Below are positions 1 through 10,790 of a DNA stretch of 58,750 nt, in pieces; the stretch's first letter is position 1, and every line of letters starts with the position of its first letter. The notes under the pieces were generated by a model that worked only from the letters and a program-made list of their open reading frames with translations, was not told the origin of the DNA and made no database searches. This DNA comes from Burkholderiales bacterium (GTDB taxonomy: Bacteria > Pseudomonadota > Gammaproteobacteria > Burkholderiales > Burkholderiaceae_B), in the NCBI GenBank assembly GCA_027484315.1, contig JAIXTE010000101.1, positions 1 to 58,750 on the forward strand. The letters run 5' to 3'. Position numbers and translations under genes: made by a program.

Positions 1-2
1 AT

Positions 3-947
3 CAGCTTGAGTTGATTGAACTGCCAGTGCCAACGCCTGCGCCTGGTGAGGTGCTTGTTCAGGTCGTGGCCGCAGGGGTGAATCGCCCTGACGTGCTTCA
101 GCGCCTGGGCTTGTACCCGCCCCCTCCCGATGCCAATCCCAATCTGGGTCTGGAAGTGTCTGGAGTGGTTGTGGCTGTGGGGCCAGGTGTTACTGAAAGC
201 ATGTTGAACAAACCCGTCATGGCCTTGTGCAATGGCGGGGGTTATGCAGAGTATGTGTGCACGCCTGCAAGGCAGTGCATGCAGATTCCTGACGGATTAA
301 GTTTTATCGAGGCAGCCAGTCTGCCCGAGGTGTACATGACCGTGTGGCAAAACCTTTTCATGAAAGGTGGTGCCAAAGAAGGTCAAACCGTATTGATTCA
401 TGGGGGCAGCAGTGGCATTGGTACCGCTGCCATCCAGTTGTGCAAGAAACACGGACTGCGCACACTGGTTACAGTGGGCAGTCAGGACAAGGCTGATTTT
501 TGTATGCAATTGGGGGCTGATAAGGCCTACCTGTACAAATCCCAGGATTGGGAGCAACTTGTATTGCAAGATACCGCGCATCAGGGTGTCGATTTGATTC
601 TCGACATGGTTGCCGGCGAGTATTTGAACAAGGATTTGAATTGTGTCAAACCCCAGGGCATGGTGATCGTCATCGCCTTGTTGGGCGGACGCTTTGCAAA
701 CATCGATGCTGCAAAGCTGTTGACCAAGCAGGTGGTGCTTACTGGTACCACGCTCAGGCCACGCTCACCTGAATTCAAGGCTGAATTGGCGCGGCAGGTC
801 GAGCGGCAGTTGCAGGAAGGATTTGCCTCAGGCGCCTTAAGGTCACTAGTGCAGGCCACTTTTGGACTGGATGAAGTAGCCAGTGCACATGATCTGATGG
901 AATCGGGCGACTCGTTTGGCAAAATCGTACTTAGTATTAAAAATTAA
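3..947 (+). CDS. NAD(P)H:quinone oxidoreductase, PIG3/Qor type (5' end outside window)
   Basis: A zinc-independent medium-chain dehydrogenase/reductase that would pass electrons from NADPH to quinones. The reading frame is open to the left edge with no stop, and the first visible residues (QLELIELPVP) match the inside of the family's N-terminal domain, so roughly 10-15 residues are missing. Visible marks are the GroES-like segment with AAGVNRPDVLQRLG, then the nucleotide-binding loop GGSSGIGTAAIQL and the typical end GKIVLSIKN. The MDR zinc-ligand cysteines are absent, as expected for the quinone oxidoreductase branch. It ends 21 nt before tpiA and probably shares its transcript. The PIG3 subfamily name rests on recognised sequence; the physiological substrate cannot be read from it. 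Confidence 0.9.
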   Translation, partial: QLELIELPVPTPAPGEVLVQVVAAGVNRPDVLQRLGLYPPPPDANPNLGLEVSGVVVAVGPGVTESMLNKPVMALCNGGGYAEYVCTPARQCMQIPDGLSFIEAASLPEVYMTVWQNLFMKGGAKEGQTVLIHGGSSGIGTAAIQLCKKHGLRTLVTVGSQDKADFCMQLGADKAYLYKSQDWEQLVLQDTAHQGVDLILDMVAGEYLNKDLNCVKPQGMVIVIALLGGRFANIDAAKLLTKQVVLTGTTLRPRSPEFKAELARQVERQLQEGFASGALRSLVQATFGLDEVASAHDLMESGDSFGKIVLSIKN

Positions 948-968
948 GATCGTAGATTAAGGACAAGC

Positions 969-1754
969 ATGGGCAACGCAACAGAAAAACAAACAAGAAA
1001 AAAACTGGTGGCTGGGAACTGGAAAATGAATGGCAGCTTCGACTCCAATGAAGCGCTGATTCTTGGTTTTTTGCCTGAAGTTGATGACCTGGTGGATGTT
1101 TCCGTATTTTGTCCTTTCCCTTACCTGGCGCAAGTGGCCAAGCTCTTGCAGGAACAAGGCGTAGCTCACGGTGCGCAAGATGTGTCGTCCAAGGCCAGCG
1201 GTGCCTACACAGGTGAAGTGTCCGTGGATATGTTGAAAGAGTTTGAGGTTACGCAGGTGTTGGTTGGCCATTCCGAGCGTCGCCAGTATCACGCGGAAAG
1301 TAGCATCACTGTGGCTGAAAAAGCGGTGACTGCCATTGCTGGCGGTATCACGCCCATTGTTTGCGTGGGTGAAACCCTGGCAGAACGTGAAGCAGGGCAG
1401 GTTGAAGCAGTGATCGCTTCCCAGCTCGACCCAGTCATTGAATTGTGTTCGAAATTTGTTGAAAATGGCCGGTGGAACCTCGTTATTGCCTATGAGCCAG
1501 TCTGGGCGATCGGCACAGGTGTCACGGCCAGCCCGGATCAGGCACAAGAAGTTCATGCCATGATCCGCAATCGCCTTCAGGCCATGTTGGGGACAGAAGT
1601 CGCCCAAAGCACTCGAATTTTGTACGGTGGAAGTGTAAAACCGGCCAATGCAAGCGAGATTTTTTCAAAAGTTGACATTGATGGTGGCCTAATTGGCGGC
1701 GCCGCTTTGTCTTCGGACGATTTCTCTGGAATAATACGCGCCGCGAGGGGTTAA
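969..1754 (+). CDS. tpiA: Triosephosphate isomerase
   Basis: Interconverts dihydroxyacetone phosphate and glyceraldehyde 3-phosphate in the cytosol (glycolysis and gluconeogenesis). At 261 residues it has the normal bacterial length and a single TIM barrel. All catalytic signatures are present: the NWKMNG loop with the active-site lysine at residue 19, VGHSERR with the electrophilic histidine, AYEPVWAIGTG with the base glutamate and flexible loop 6, and the phosphate-binding YGGSVKP and GGLIGGAAL segments near the end. The ATG is preceded by AAGGA. It lies between the quinone oxidoreductase and secG (7 nt gap), and tpiA-secG adjacency is conserved in many proteobacteria. Confidence 0.98.
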   Translation: MGNATEKQTRKKLVAGNWKMNGSFDSNEALILGFLPEVDDLVDVSVFCPFPYLAQVAKLLQEQGVAHGAQDVSSKASGAYTGEVSVDMLKEFEVTQVLVGHSERRQYHAESSITVAEKAVTAIAGGITPIVCVGETLAEREAGQVEAVIASQLDPVIELCSKFVENGRWNLVIAYEPVWAIGTGVTASPDQAQEVHAMIRNRLQAMLGTEVAQSTRILYGGSVKPANASEIFSKVDIDGGLIGGAALSSDDFSGIIRAARG

Positions 1755-1761
1755 ATAAATT

Positions 1762-2124
1762 ATGAGCATCTTTAATACATTCTTGGTTGTCATGCAGGTT
1801 GTGTCCGCAATCGCCGTGATCGTACTCGTTTTGTTGCAGCACGGAAAGGGCGCAGACATGGGCGCAGCCTTCGGTAGCGGCTCATCGGGCAGCCTCTTTG
1901 GTGCAACCGGATCTGCGAATTTCTTAAGCCGGGCAACAGGGTTTTGTGCTACAATTTTCTTGCTTTGTACACTCGGCCTCGCGTTTTATTCGAGAGCCGG
2001 CGTTCAGGCAGAATCTGGCGGTGTGATGGAAGCAATTCAGGCTTCTCCTACAGAGGGAACGGCAACCCCTGAGGCGAGCAAGCCTTCTGAACCCAAAACA
2101 CCAGTTCAGGAAATTCCAAAGTAA
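1762..2124 (+). CDS. secG: Preprotein translocase subunit SecG
   Basis: Small subunit of the SecYEG inner-membrane channel that assists SecA-driven protein export. The protein has 120 residues: a first transmembrane helix at about residues 3-23, the characteristic cytoplasmic loop HGKGADMGAAFGSGSSGSLFG, a second helix at about residues 55-75, and a variable hydrophilic tail rich in Glu, Ala and Pro. Length and topology match the family. It starts 7 nt after tpiA and ends 7 nt before the tRNA-Leu gene, so the tRNA is probably cut out of the same transcript. Confidence 0.96.
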   Translation: MSIFNTFLVVMQVVSAIAVIVLVLLQHGKGADMGAAFGSGSSGSLFGATGSANFLSRATGFCATIFLLCTLGLAFYSRAGVQAESGGVMEAIQASPTEGTATPEASKPSEPKTPVQEIPK

Positions 2125-2131
2125 TACATAT

Positions 2132-2217
2132 GCCGACGTGGTGGAATTGGTAGACACGCTATCTTGAGGGGGTAGTGGCCACAGGCTGTGCGAGTTCGAG
2201 TCTCGCCGTCGGCACCA
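2132..2217 (+). tRNA. tRNA-Leu (anticodon GAG)
   Basis: The 7-bp acceptor stem GCCGACG (2132-2138) pairs with CGTCGGC (2207-2213), followed by discriminator A and an encoded CCA (2215-2217). The anticodon loop TTGAGGG places GAG at 2166-2168. A long variable arm, as in class II tRNAs, and the GTTCGAGTC T-loop region are present. It reads CUC and CUU codons. It lies directly downstream of secG and just before a strong terminator. Confidence 0.97.
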
Positions 2218-2227
2218 AGGTTTAAAT

Positions 2228-2263
2228 AAAAGCCGGTCTAGTACTCAATGACCGGCTTTTTTT
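2228..2263 (+). terminator. Intrinsic terminator after tRNA-Leu
   Basis: The stem GCCGGTC / GACCGGC (2232-2238 with 2250-2256) has an 11-nt loop, is flanked by an A-run and is followed by seven T residues (2257-2263). It should end the tpiA-secG-tRNA transcript, so the nuo operon needs its own promoter or some read-through. Confidence 0.9.
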
Positions 2264-2304
2264 CGGGCCAATACAAAGTCGTTAGGGTTTACACGGGAGT
2301 CACA

Positions 2305-2664
2305 GTGAATTTAGAGTCTTATTTTCCAGTGTTGTTGTTCATCCTTGTGGGTATCAGTGTTGGCGGCGGTGCCATGCTGGTCGGGCGAGTCCTTGCCCCC
2401 CATCGCCCAGACGGGCAAAAACTTTCTCCTTACGAGTGTGGTTTCGAAGCGTTTGAAGACGCTCGCATGCAATTTGACGTGCGCTACTACCTCGTTGCCA
2501 TTCTTTTCATTCTGTTTGATTTGGAAATCGCGTTCCTGTTCCCTTGGGCTGTGGCCTATCGGGAAATTGGTCCAGTCGGCTTTTGGGCCATGATGATTTT
2601 TCTGGGTGTGCTGGTTGTGGGTTTCATTTACGAATGGACTCGCGGCGCACTGGATTGGGAATAA
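2305..2664 (+). CDS. nuoA: NADH-quinone oxidoreductase subunit A (NuoA)
   Basis: Membrane-arm subunit of complex I near the quinone-binding site. I place the start at the GTG at 2305, because GGGAG lies 5 nt before it and the resulting 119-residue protein ([12 protein letters not shown]...) matches the usual length. An ATG further upstream at 2248 lies inside the terminator stem and has no ribosome-binding site. Three transmembrane helices are visible (about residues 6-28, 65-86 and 90-111), with the conserved cytoplasmic loop [20 protein letters not shown], whose cysteine is a hallmark of the Q-site loop. First gene of a 14-gene operon. Confidence 0.95.
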   Translation: MNLESYFPVLLFILVGISVGGGAMLVGRVLAPHRPDGQKLSPYECGFEAFEDARMQFDVRYYLVAILFILFDLEIAFLFPWAVAYREIGPVGFWAMMIFLGVLVVGFIYEWTRGALDWE

Positions 2665-2750
2665 GCGGGCCAATAAGCTGGCCAGCAAGCGGGCTATTTA
2701 TGGGCAGCCTATCAAAATGGTTTGCCCCACTTTCGTGAAGGTAGTATGCA

Positions 2751-3227
2751 ATGGGTATTGACGGCGTTTTAAACGAAGGTTTCATCACCACAACAGCTGA
2801 CAAGCTGATCAACTGGGGCAGAACCGGTTCGCTGTGGCCAATGACGTTTGGCTTGGCTTGCTGTGCGGTCGAAATGATGCACGCGGGTGCCAGTCGTTAT
2901 GACCTGGACCGATTCGGTATCATCTTCCGTCCCAGTCCGCGTCAGTCCGATCTCATGATCGTGGCGGGAACCCTCTGCAACAAAATGGCACCTGCCCTGC
3001 GCAAGGTGTACGACCAGATGGCGGAGCCCCGTTGGGTGCTTTCCATGGGCTCCTGTGCCAACGGTGGTGGCTACTACCACTATTCCTATTCGGTGGTTCG
3101 TGGCTGCGATCGTATTGTGCCAGTGGACGTGTATGTGCCGGGTTGCCCCCCAACTGCTGAAGCCTTGATGTACGGTCTGCTGCAATTGCAGAACAAGATC
3201 AAGACCACTTCCACCATTGCGCGATAA
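2751..3227 (+). CDS. nuoB: NADH-quinone oxidoreductase subunit B (NuoB)
   Basis: Peripheral-arm subunit carrying [4Fe-4S] cluster N2, the last iron-sulfur centre before ubiquinone. Cluster ligands are visible as the tandem Cys37-Cys38 ([10 protein letters not shown]), Cys102 (MGSCANGGG) and Cys132 ([11 protein letters not shown]). The 158-residue length is typical. An AAGGTAG sequence sits before the ATG. The 86-nt gap to nuoA is the largest inside the operon; it holds a short inverted repeat (GGCCA/TGGCC) but no gene. Confidence 0.97.
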   Translation: MGIDGVLNEGFITTTADKLINWGRTGSLWPMTFGLACCAVEMMHAGASRYDLDRFGIIFRPSPRQSDLMIVAGTLCNKMAPALRKVYDQMAEPRWVLSMGSCANGGGYYHYSYSVVRGCDRIVPVDVYVPGCPPTAEALMYGLLQLQNKIKTTSTIAR

Positions 3228-3239
3228 GGGGTTCTATTC

Positions 3240-3851
3240 ATGTCTCAGAACCAGTCTCAGAACCTTGAGCAACTCAGCGCGGCCTTGCTGGCCGCATTGG
3301 GTGAACGTGTTGTGGAATGTAGCGTGGCCTTTGGGGAAGTCAACCTCACCGTCAAGGCAGATTCCTATTTCGAGTCATGCCTAATCCTTCGTGACCACGA
3401 AACCCTGCAATTTGAGCAATTGATCGACCTGTGTGGCCTGGATCGTAGCGAATACGGCAACGAGTTGAATGAATCACAACGCTTCTGGGTGGTTTGCCAC
3501 CTGCTGTCGATTTCAAAAAACCTGCGCGTGCGCCTGAAGGTGTGCTGCCTGGACGATGACCTTCCCACCGTGACTTCAGTCATTGATGTGTGGTCTTCCG
3601 CCAATTGGTACGAGCGCGAAGCATTCGATCTCTACGGCATCGTGTTTGAAGGTCACCCAGATCTGCGTCGAATTTTGACCGACTATGGTTTTGTTGGTCA
3701 TCCTTTCCGCAAGGATTTCCCCCTGTCTGGCCATGTTGAAATGCGCTATGACCCTGAGCTTGGCCGCGTGGTGTATCAACCCGTCACCATTGAGCCACGT
3801 GAAATTACACCTCGAATCATTCGCGAACCTCAATACGGCGGAGCGAAATAA
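3240..3851 (+). CDS. nuoC: NADH-quinone oxidoreductase subunit C (NuoC)
   Basis: The 30-kDa-type subunit of the complex I peripheral arm; it holds no cofactor and supports NuoD and NuoB around the quinone pocket. The 203-residue protein has the family signature [30 protein letters not shown] (split here by description: [12 protein letters not shown] around residue 122, then HPDLRRIL and GHPFRKDFP) and a C-terminal tail ending in REPQYGGAK. NuoC and NuoD are separate genes, as in other betaproteobacteria and unlike the fused form of E. coli. It begins 12 nt after nuoB and ends 2 nt before nuoD. Confidence 0.96.
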   Translation: MSQNQSQNLEQLSAALLAALGERVVECSVAFGEVNLTVKADSYFESCLILRDHETLQFEQLIDLCGLDRSEYGNELNESQRFWVVCHLLSISKNLRVRLKVCCLDDDLPTVTSVIDVWSSANWYEREAFDLYGIVFEGHPDLRRILTDYGFVGHPFRKDFPLSGHVEMRYDPELGRVVYQPVTIEPREITPRIIREPQYGGAK

Positions 3852-3853
3852 TC

Positions 3854-5107
3854 ATGGCTGAAATCAAGAATTACACCCTTAACTTTGGTCCTCAGCACCC
3901 CGCTGCACACGGTGTGTTGCGCCTGGTATTGGAGCTTGACGGTGAAGTAGTACAACGTGCCGACCCGCACATTGGCTTGCTGCACCGTGGCACCGAAAAG
4001 CTGGCCGAGCACAAAACATTCATTCAGGCTTTGCCATACATGGATCGGCTTGATTACGTGTCCATGATGTGCAACGAACATGCGTATTGCATGGCCATTG
4101 AAAAGTTGTTGAATATTGAAGTGCCAGTTCGTGCCCAGTACATCCGCGTGATGTTTGATGAAATCACCCGCATTCTGAACCACCTGCTGTGGTTGGGTGC
4201 GCATGGTCTCGACGTGGGTGCCATGGCGGTGTTTCTGTATGCGTTCCGTGAGCGCGAAGACCTGATGGACTGCTATGAAGCAGTGTCGGGCGCTCGTCTG
4301 CACGCAGCCTATTACCGCCCGGGTGGTGTGTACCGTGACCTGCCGGATCGCATGCCCCAGTACAAGCCATCCAAAGTGCGCTCAGCCAAGAAGGTTGATG
4401 AGTTGAACAAGAACCGTCAAGGTTCCGTGCTTGATTTCATTGACGATTTCACCCAGCGCTTCCCCAAGTACGTGGATGAATATGAGACCTTGCTGACCGA
4501 CAACCGGATCTGGAAACAGCGTCTGGTGGGTGTTGGTGTTGTCACGCCCGAGCGCGCCTTGTCCATGGGTTTCACCGGCCCAATGCTGCGTGGATCCGGT
4601 ATTGCATGGGATCTGCGCAAGAAGCAGCCCTATGAGATTTACGACCGTCTGGATTTTGATATTCCTGTTGGCAAGAACGGCGATTGCTATGACCGTTACC
4701 TGGTGCGTGTCGAAGAAATGCGCCAGTCCAACAAGATCATCAAGCAGTGTGTGGATTGGCTCCGAGTCAACCCAGGCCCAGTCATGAGCGACAACCACAA
4801 GGTGACTCCACCCAAGCGTGTGGACATGAAAACCAATATGGAAGAGCTGATTCACCACTTCAAACTGTTCACCGAAGGCATGCACGTGCCTGAAGGGGAG
4901 TCGTATGCAGCGGTGGAGCATCCCAAGGGTGAATTCGGTATTTACCTGGTGGCTGATGGGGCCAACAAGCCTTACCGCCTGAAAATTCGCGCCCCAGGTT
5001 TTGCACACCTGCAAGGTTTGGACGAAATGTCGCGCGGCCACATGCTGGCCGACGTGGTCACCATTATTGGTACCCAGGACATTGTGTTCGGTGAAATTGA
5101 TCGCTAA
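3854..5107 (+). CDS. nuoD: NADH-quinone oxidoreductase subunit D (NuoD)
   Basis: The 49-kDa subunit that, with NuoB, forms the ubiquinone-binding cavity of complex I; it descends from the large subunit of NiFe hydrogenases. The 417-residue protein carries [15 protein letters not shown] at the N-terminus (the conserved HPAAH loop that contacts the quinone), [29 protein letters not shown], and the C-terminal end [14 protein letters not shown], in which the last residues replace the lost hydrogenase metal ligands. Length and motifs are complete. It is followed by nuoE after 15 nt. Confidence 0.98.
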   Translation: MAEIKNYTLNFGPQHPAAHGVLRLVLELDGEVVQRADPHIGLLHRGTEKLAEHKTFIQALPYMDRLDYVSMMCNEHAYCMAIEKLLNIEVPVRAQYIRVMFDEITRILNHLLWLGAHGLDVGAMAVFLYAFREREDLMDCYEAVSGARLHAAYYRPGGVYRDLPDRMPQYKPSKVRSAKKVDELNKNRQGSVLDFIDDFTQRFPKYVDEYETLLTDNRIWKQRLVGVGVVTPERALSMGFTGPMLRGSGIAWDLRKKQPYEIYDRLDFDIPVGKNGDCYDRYLVRVEEMRQSNKIIKQCVDWLRVNPGPVMSDNHKVTPPKRVDMKTNMEELIHHFKLFTEGMHVPEGESYAAVEHPKGEFGIYLVADGANKPYRLKIRAPGFAHLQGLDEMSRGHMLADVVTIIGTQDIVFGEIDR

Positions 5108-5122
5108 GGATTAAACAGAATC

Positions 5123-5602
5123 ATGAAGTTGAGCGAAAACGCCTGTCGCCTGATCGACAAGGAACTAACCAAATACCCGACAGACCAGAAAATTTCTGCA
5201 GTCATGGCTGGCTTGCGCATTGTGCAGGTTGAGTTGGGCTGGTTGTCACCGGAAGCCATCGAAGCGGTGGCCGAGTACCTGGAAATCCAGCCGATCGCTG
5301 CTTATGAAGTGGCCACGTTTTACAACATGTACGACACCAAGAAAGTCGGCAAGTCCAAAATTGTGGTGTGCACCAATCTCCCCTGCGCCTTGTCGGGTGG
5401 TACGGATGCTGCCGAGTATTTGAAGAAAAAGTTGGGAATTGATTATAACGAAACGACCAAGGACGGCCTGTTTACCCTGAAAGAGGGTGAATGCATGGGC
5501 GCCTGTGGCGATTCCCCGGTCATGCTGGTGAACAATCACCGCATGTGCAGTTTCATGAGTAACGAAAAAATCGATGCGTTGGTAGAGGAGTTGAAGTCAT
5601 GA
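5123..5602 (+). CDS. nuoE: NADH-quinone oxidoreductase subunit E (NuoE)
   Basis: The 24-kDa subunit of the NADH-dehydrogenase module, a thioredoxin-like fold that binds the off-path [2Fe-2S] cluster N1a. The four ligands are visible at Cys83 and Cys88 (VCTNLPCAL) and Cys124 and Cys128 (GECMGACGD). The 159-residue length is standard. It overlaps nuoF by 4 nt (ATGA), so the two NADH-module subunits are translationally coupled. Confidence 0.97.
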   Translation: MKLSENACRLIDKELTKYPTDQKISAVMAGLRIVQVELGWLSPEAIEAVAEYLEIQPIAAYEVATFYNMYDTKKVGKSKIVVCTNLPCALSGGTDAAEYLKKKLGIDYNETTKDGLFTLKEGECMGACGDSPVMLVNNHRMCSFMSNEKIDALVEELKS

Positions 5603-6894
5603 CTTGTTTGCACGGACGGCACATTAACCCGGTGATTCTGGCCGGTCTCGATGGCAGCAACTGGGACCTGAAAGGTTACGAGGCACGCGGTGGTTACAAA
5701 GCCCTGCGCAAAATCCTGACCGAAGGCATTTCCCAGGAAGACGTTATAGCGGAAATCAAGAAGTCGGCTTTGCGTGGACGTGGCGGCGCAGGCTTTCCGA
5801 CAGGCTTGAAGTGGAGCTTCATGCCCCGCCAGTTCCCAGGTCAAAAATACCTGGCCTGCAATTCTGACGAAGGCGAACCCGGTACTTTCAAAGACCGTGA
5901 CATTTTGCGTTACAACCCGCATTCTGTGATTGAGGGCATGGCGATTGCCGCCTATGCCATGGGAATCAGCGTGGGGTACAACTACATTCACGGCGAAATC
6001 TGGGAAACCTACGAGCGCTTTGAAGAAGCTTTGGAGCAGGCCCGCGCGGCAGGCTACCTGGGTGACAAGATCATGGGTTCCAGCTTCAATTTCCAGTTGC
6101 ATGCGCACCAGGGTTACGGTGCCTACATCTGTGGTGAAGAAACAGCCCTGATCGAATCGATTGAAGGCAAGAAAGGCCAGCCCCGTTTCAAGCCCCCATT
6201 CCCGGCTTCTTACGGTATTTACGGCAAGCCCACCACCATCAACAACACTGAAACATTCGCGGCAGTACCGTTCATTATTCAAAACGGTGGCGACTGGTTC
6301 CTGGAGTTGGGCAAGCCCAACAACGGCGGCACGAAGATTTTCTCGATTTCCGGCGATGTGGAAAAACCCGGTAACTATGAAATTCCGCTGGGCACACCGT
6401 TTGCCACATTGTTGGAAATGGCAGGTGGCATGAAAGGTGGCCGCAAAATCAAGGCCGTGATTCCTGGTGGATCTTCAATGCCCGTGTTGCCAGGCGATGT
6501 CATGATGGCCACTGACATGGATTACGATTCCATTGCCAAAGCCGGTTCAATGCTGGGTTCTGGTGCGGTAATCGTCATGGACGAAACACGTTGCATGGTG
6601 AAAAGCCTGCTGCGCCTGTCCTATTTCTATTACGAAGAAAGTTGTGGACAGTGCACACCTTGCCGTGAAGGCACAGGTTGGCTCTATCGCATCGTGAACC
6701 GCATTGAACATGGCGAAGGTCGTCCTGAAGACTTGGACATGTTGAATTCGATTGCTGACAACATCCAGGGGCGCACAATTTGCGCGTTGGGCGATGCAGC
6801 AGCCATGCCGGTTCGTGCGTTCCTGAAGCATTTTCACGAAGAATTTGAGCATCACATCACACACAAGTCGTGCATCGTGCCGGCTTACGTTTGA
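5599..6894 (+). CDS. nuoF: NADH-quinone oxidoreductase subunit F (NuoF)
   Basis: The 51-kDa subunit that oxidises NADH; it binds FMN and [4Fe-4S] cluster N3. The glycine-rich nucleotide and flavin loop [11 protein letters not shown] lies at residues 60-69, followed by [14 protein letters not shown]. The cluster motif [12 protein letters not shown] provides Cys349, Cys352 and Cys355, with the fourth ligand at Cys395 (TICALGDAA). The 431-residue length is normal. The start overlaps the nuoE stop; nuoG follows 20 nt later. Confidence 0.98.
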   Translation: MTCLHGRHINPVILAGLDGSNWDLKGYEARGGYKALRKILTEGISQEDVIAEIKKSALRGRGGAGFPTGLKWSFMPRQFPGQKYLACNSDEGEPGTFKDRDILRYNPHSVIEGMAIAAYAMGISVGYNYIHGEIWETYERFEEALEQARAAGYLGDKIMGSSFNFQLHAHQGYGAYICGEETALIESIEGKKGQPRFKPPFPASYGIYGKPTTINNTETFAAVPFIIQNGGDWFLELGKPNNGGTKIFSISGDVEKPGNYEIPLGTPFATLLEMAGGMKGGRKIKAVIPGGSSMPVLPGDVMMATDMDYDSIAKAGSMLGSGAVIVMDETRCMVKSLLRLSYFYYEESCGQCTPCREGTGWLYRIVNRIEHGEGRPEDLDMLNSIADNIQGRTICALGDAAAMPVRAFLKHFHEEFEHHITHKSCIVPAYV

Positions 6895-6914
6895 TTCCCT
6901 GCGGGTAGATACAA

Positions 6915-9191
6915 ATGGTTGAATTAGAGATTGATGGCGTAAAAGTTGAAGTGGCCGAAGGCAGCATGCTGATTACTGCTGCGGAAAAGGCGGGCAGCTA
7001 TGTGCCCCACTTTTGCTATCACAAGAAGTTGTCGATTGCGGCCAACTGCCGCATGTGCCTGGTGGATGTAGAGAAAGCGCCAAAGCCTTTGCCGGCCTGC
7101 GCCACACCTGTGTCACCTGGCATGATCGTGCGTACAAAGTCTGAGAAGGCAGTGAACGCACAGAAAAGTGTGATGGAATTCCTGCTGATCAACCACCCAC
7201 TGGATTGCCCGATTTGCGACCAGGGCGGTGAATGCCAGTTGCAAGATCTTTCCGTGGGCTATGGCGGGGTGTCCTCGCGCTATCAGGAAGAAAAGCGCGT
7301 GGTGTTTTTCAAGGACATCGGGCCGTTGGTTTCCGCAAAGGAAATGAGCCGCTGCATTCATTGCACACGTTGCGTACGTTTTGGCCAAGAGGTGGCGGGC
7401 GTGATGGAATTGGGCATGGCCAACCGTGGTGAGCATTCCGAAATTTTGAGTTTTGTCGGCAATTCCGTGGATTCGGAGTTGTCAGGCAACATGATTGACA
7501 TTTGCCCAGTGGGCGCGCTCACCTCAAAGCCATTCCGTTACCAGGCCCGCACTTGGGAAATGGCTCGGCGCAAGTCGATTGCCGCCCATGACAGCCTGGG
7601 TTCGAACGTCGTAGTGCAGGTGAAAGCTGACAAGGTCATGCGCATCGTTCCCCAGGAAAATGAAAGCATCAACGAGTGCTGGATTTCTGACCGCGACCGT
7701 TTCAGTTACGAAGGCCTGCAAGCCGCGGATCGATTGACTGAGCCCATGATCAAGAAGAATGGCCAGTGGGTGACCACCGATTGGCAAACTGCCTTGAATG
7801 TTGTTTTCGAAGGCATCAAGAAAGCCCGCCGTGAATCTGCTGATTTGAACAGCATTGCCATGCTGGTGTCGCCCAACAGCACATTTGAGGAAATGGCGCT
7901 GGCCAAAGCCTTGATGAATGGTGTCGGCTCCACAAGCATTGACGCGGGTTTGCGCCACAGTGCGAATTTGAATCTTGCAGGCGCAATGCCTTGGCTGGGC
8001 GCATCTGTCCAGCAACTGGCTGATGCAGAGTCCATCGTCGTTGTGGGTGCAGACCCCCGCAATGACCAGCCCCTGTTGACACAACGCATTCGCCAGGCTG
8101 CAAAGCAGGGCGCGCGCGTGGTGATCGTGAACGCAGGTGGACTGGATCCCTTGATGCCCAAGGCTGTGTGGCTGAAAGCCGCACCCTCCACATGGGCGGA
8201 TACCCTGGGCCACGATGCGGTGTCCAATGCCTTGAGTGCACCTGAAGGCGGCAAGTTTGTATTGATTGGTCAGCAAGTATTGATGAGCCCGTTTGCAGGC
8301 CAGGTACTGGCCAAGGCGGCCGAGTTGGCCAAGTCCACTGGTTCCACCCTGGGCTTCCTGGGCGATGGTGCCAACTGGGTAGGGTCATTCGTTACAGGCG
8401 TACAAGCCAGTGCGACAGGTGGGAAAAATGCGAAGGCCATGCTGGCCGGTAAAGCCAAGGCGGCAATCGTTTTCGGCGCGGAACCTGATCTGGATTCCGT
8501 AGAAGGACTGAAGACTGTACGTGGTTTGATTGATGCAGAATTCGTGGTTCAGGCCAGTGCCTTTGTCGGCAATGCCAAGCAATATGCAGATGTTTTGTTG
8601 CCAATCGCACCAAGCACAGAGACCTCTGGCACGTTTATCAATATTGCTGGGCAGGTTCAATCCTTCAAGGCTGCTGTTCGTCCGCTCGGAGAAACTCGTC
8701 CAGGCTGGAAAGTGCTGCGTGTGCTCGGCAATCTTTTGGGGCTGGATGGTTTCGAATTCAACAGCTCTGAAGAAGTGTTGAAGGCCTTCATGCCGGCCAA
8801 TCTGTCGACTTTGCTGAACAACGTGGTGCCTGAACAAACAGTGGCGGGCACCGTACTGAACGGCAAGCTGGAATTGGCTGCTTATGCGCCAATCTATGAC
8901 ACGGATTCCCTGGTGCGTCGCGCAGAATCCCTGCGCAAAACCAAAGCGGCCAAGCCTGCCTTGGTACAAATCAGTGTGCAGACTGCGAATGCCTTGGCGG
9001 TCAAGACAGGCGACACAGTTCAATTGACAGACTCTGAGGGCGGCACCTTGCAAGCCGCTGTACTTGTGAACAAGACCATTGCAGAAAATACCGTGCTGGT
9101 TCCAATGGGCCGCATTGAAACGCAAAGCCTGCGTGCTGTATTCGGCGGCGCAGTCCTTGAAGCAGTTGTGGCCAGCGAGGTGCAGGCATGA
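6915..9191 (+). CDS. nuoG: NADH-quinone oxidoreductase subunit G (NuoG)
   Basis: The 75-kDa subunit that carries most of the electron wire of the peripheral arm. The N-terminal ferredoxin-like domain shows the [2Fe-2S] ligands in [15 protein letters not shown] and [25 protein letters not shown] and [17 protein letters not shown] then supply further cluster ligands, with [15 protein letters not shown] closing that region. The rest (from about residue 220) is the molybdopterin-oxidoreductase-like domain, which has lost its cofactor in complex I. The 758-residue length is in the betaproteobacterial range. The stop overlaps the nuoH start (ATGA). Confidence 0.97.
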   Translation: MVELEIDGVKVEVAEGSMLITAAEKAGSYVPHFCYHKKLSIAANCRMCLVDVEKAPKPLPACATPVSPGMIVRTKSEKAVNAQKSVMEFLLINHPLDCPICDQGGECQLQDLSVGYGGVSSRYQEEKRVVFFKDIGPLVSAKEMSRCIHCTRCVRFGQEVAGVMELGMANRGEHSEILSFVGNSVDSELSGNMIDICPVGALTSKPFRYQARTWEMARRKSIAAHDSLGSNVVVQVKADKVMRIVPQENESINECWISDRDRFSYEGLQAADRLTEPMIKKNGQWVTTDWQTALNVVFEGIKKARRESADLNSIAMLVSPNSTFEEMALAKALMNGVGSTSIDAGLRHSANLNLAGAMPWLGASVQQLADAESIVVVGADPRNDQPLLTQRIRQAAKQGARVVIVNAGGLDPLMPKAVWLKAAPSTWADTLGHDAVSNALSAPEGGKFVLIGQQVLMSPFAGQVLAKAAELAKSTGSTLGFLGDGANWVGSFVTGVQASATGGKNAKAMLAGKAKAAIVFGAEPDLDSVEGLKTVRGLIDAEFVVQASAFVGNAKQYADVLLPIAPSTETSGTFINIAGQVQSFKAAVRPLGETRPGWKVLRVLGNLLGLDGFEFNSSEEVLKAFMPANLSTLLNNVVPEQTVAGTVLNGKLELAAYAPIYDTDSLVRRAESLRKTKAAKPALVQISVQTANALAVKTGDTVQLTDSEGGTLQAAVLVNKTIAENTVLVPMGRIETQSLRAVFGGAVLEAVVASEVQA

Positions 9192-10255
9192 GCTCACCCG
9201 TTGACATGATCACCACCTTTGGTGCTGATTTGCTTGGTCCAGCCTGGGTACCAGTCTGGACCCTGGTCAAGATCCTTTGCATCACCTTGCCGCTGCTGGG
9301 TTTGGTTGCGTACCTGACCTACTGGGAACGCAAGATGATTGGCCGCATGCACATCCGGATGGGCCCAAGCTATGTAGGCCCGATGGGATTGCTTCAGCCG
9401 ATTGCAGACGCGGTCAAGATGATGTTCAAGGAAATCATCGTGCCGATGAACGCCAACAAGGGTTTGTTCATCATTGCACCGATCATGACCATCATGCCGG
9501 CGCTGGCTGCCTGGGCGGTGATTCCATTTGGCCCGGAAACTGTTCTGGCCAATGTGAATGCGGGCTTGCTGTACCTGATGGCCATCACTTCACTGGAAGT
9601 GTACGGCGTGATCATCGCGGGTTGGGCGTCCAACTCCAAGTATGCATTCCTGGCGGCCATGCGTGCTTCTGCGCAAATGGTGTCCTATGAGCTGGCAATT
9701 GGCTTTGTGCTGGTCACTGTGTTGTTGGTGGCAGGTAGCTTGAACATGACCGACATTGTGATGTCACAGACTGTTGGCCAGTTTGCAGACATGGGTTTGA
9801 ACTTCCTGTCCTGGAATTGGTTGCCCCTTTTGCCGCTGTTGGTGATCTACATGATCTCGGCAGTTGCTGAAACCAACCGCCACCCGTTTGACGTGGTGGA
9901 AGGCGAATCGGAAATCGTGGCCGGTCACATGGTTGAATATTCCGGCATGACATTCGCGGTGTTTTTCCTGGCCGAATACGCCAACATGATTTTGCTGTCT
10001 TGCTTGGCCGCGATCATGTTCTTTGGCGGCTGGGATGCACCGGTTGAATTCCTGAGTTTTATCCCGGGCTGGATCTGGCTGGGTCTCAAGACCTTCTTGC
10101 TGGTGTCCATGTTCATCTGGTTCCGTGCGTCATTCCCGCGCTACCGCTACGACCAGATCATGCGTCTGGGCTGGAAAGTGTTTATCCCGCTGACGCTGGT
10201 TTGGCTGGTTGTGGTTGCTGCCTGGATGCAGACCCCCTGGAACATCTGGAATTAA
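9188..10255 (+). CDS. nuoH: NADH-quinone oxidoreductase subunit H (NuoH)
   Basis: Membrane subunit at the junction of the two arms; it forms the entry of the quinone channel and the first part of the proton path. The 355-residue protein has about eight hydrophobic helices and the diagnostic loops [16 protein letters not shown] (about residues 46-61) and [20 protein letters not shown] (about residues 222-241), the latter being the acidic loop near the quinone entry. Its start lies in the nuoG stop region, and nuoI follows 13 nt downstream. Confidence 0.98.
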   Translation: MSSPVDMITTFGADLLGPAWVPVWTLVKILCITLPLLGLVAYLTYWERKMIGRMHIRMGPSYVGPMGLLQPIADAVKMMFKEIIVPMNANKGLFIIAPIMTIMPALAAWAVIPFGPETVLANVNAGLLYLMAITSLEVYGVIIAGWASNSKYAFLAAMRASAQMVSYELAIGFVLVTVLLVAGSLNMTDIVMSQTVGQFADMGLNFLSWNWLPLLPLLVIYMISAVAETNRHPFDVVEGESEIVAGHMVEYSGMTFAVFFLAEYANMILLSCLAAIMFFGGWDAPVEFLSFIPGWIWLGLKTFLLVSMFIWFRASFPRYRYDQIMRLGWKVFIPLTLVWLVVVAAWMQTPWNIWN

Positions 10256-10268
10256 TTGAGAGCGAACC

Positions 10269-10760
10269 ATGTTTCAAGTTGTTAAAGAGTTTTTGAACAG
10301 TTTGTTGTTGCGTGAAATGCTCAAGGGCATGGCGTTGACGATGGGCTACATGTTCACGCAGCCGATAACGGTGTTGTATCCCATGGAAAAAACACCAATG
10401 TCTCCACGCTTTCGTGGTCTGCATGCACTTCGTCGCTATGAAAATGGCGAGGAGCGTTGCATCGCCTGCAAACTGTGTGAGGCGGTGTGTCCTGCCATGG
10501 CCATTACCATTGAATCCGAGCAGCGTGAAGACGGTACACGCCGTACAAGCCGCTACGACATTGACCTGACCAAGTGTATTTTTTGCGGTTTCTGTGAAGA
10601 GTCATGCCCTGTGGATTCCATCGTAGAAACCCACATTCACGAGTACCACGGTGAGAAGCGCGGTGACCTTTATTTCACCAAGGAAATGTTGCTGGCTGTC
10701 GGCGATCGTTACGAGGCTGAAATTGCAGCCAACCGCCAGGCCGATGCGGCTTACCGTTAA
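10269..10760 (+). CDS. nuoI: NADH-quinone oxidoreductase subunit I (NuoI)
   Basis: Peripheral-arm subunit of the TYKY type with two [4Fe-4S] clusters (N6a and N6b) that lie just before N2. Two classical ferredoxin motifs are intact: [12 protein letters not shown] (Cys64, 67, 70 and 74) and [12 protein letters not shown] (Cys103, 106, 109 and 113). The N-terminal amphipathic stretch (about residues 1-35) anchors it to the membrane arm. The 163-residue length is standard. It lies between nuoH and nuoJ as in the canonical operon. Confidence 0.98.
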   Translation: MFQVVKEFLNSLLLREMLKGMALTMGYMFTQPITVLYPMEKTPMSPRFRGLHALRRYENGEERCIACKLCEAVCPAMAITIESEQREDGTRRTSRYDIDLTKCIFCGFCEESCPVDSIVETHIHEYHGEKRGDLYFTKEMLLAVGDRYEAEIAANRQADAAYR

Positions 10761-10790
10761 CTTGATACAAAACTTAGAAGACTCAATGTC

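Noticed and set aside
2248-2304. Longer NuoA start at ATG 2248
   Set aside because: It lies in the right arm of the tRNA terminator, has no ribosome-binding site and adds 19 residues not seen in the family; GTG 2305 has GGGAG at the right distance.
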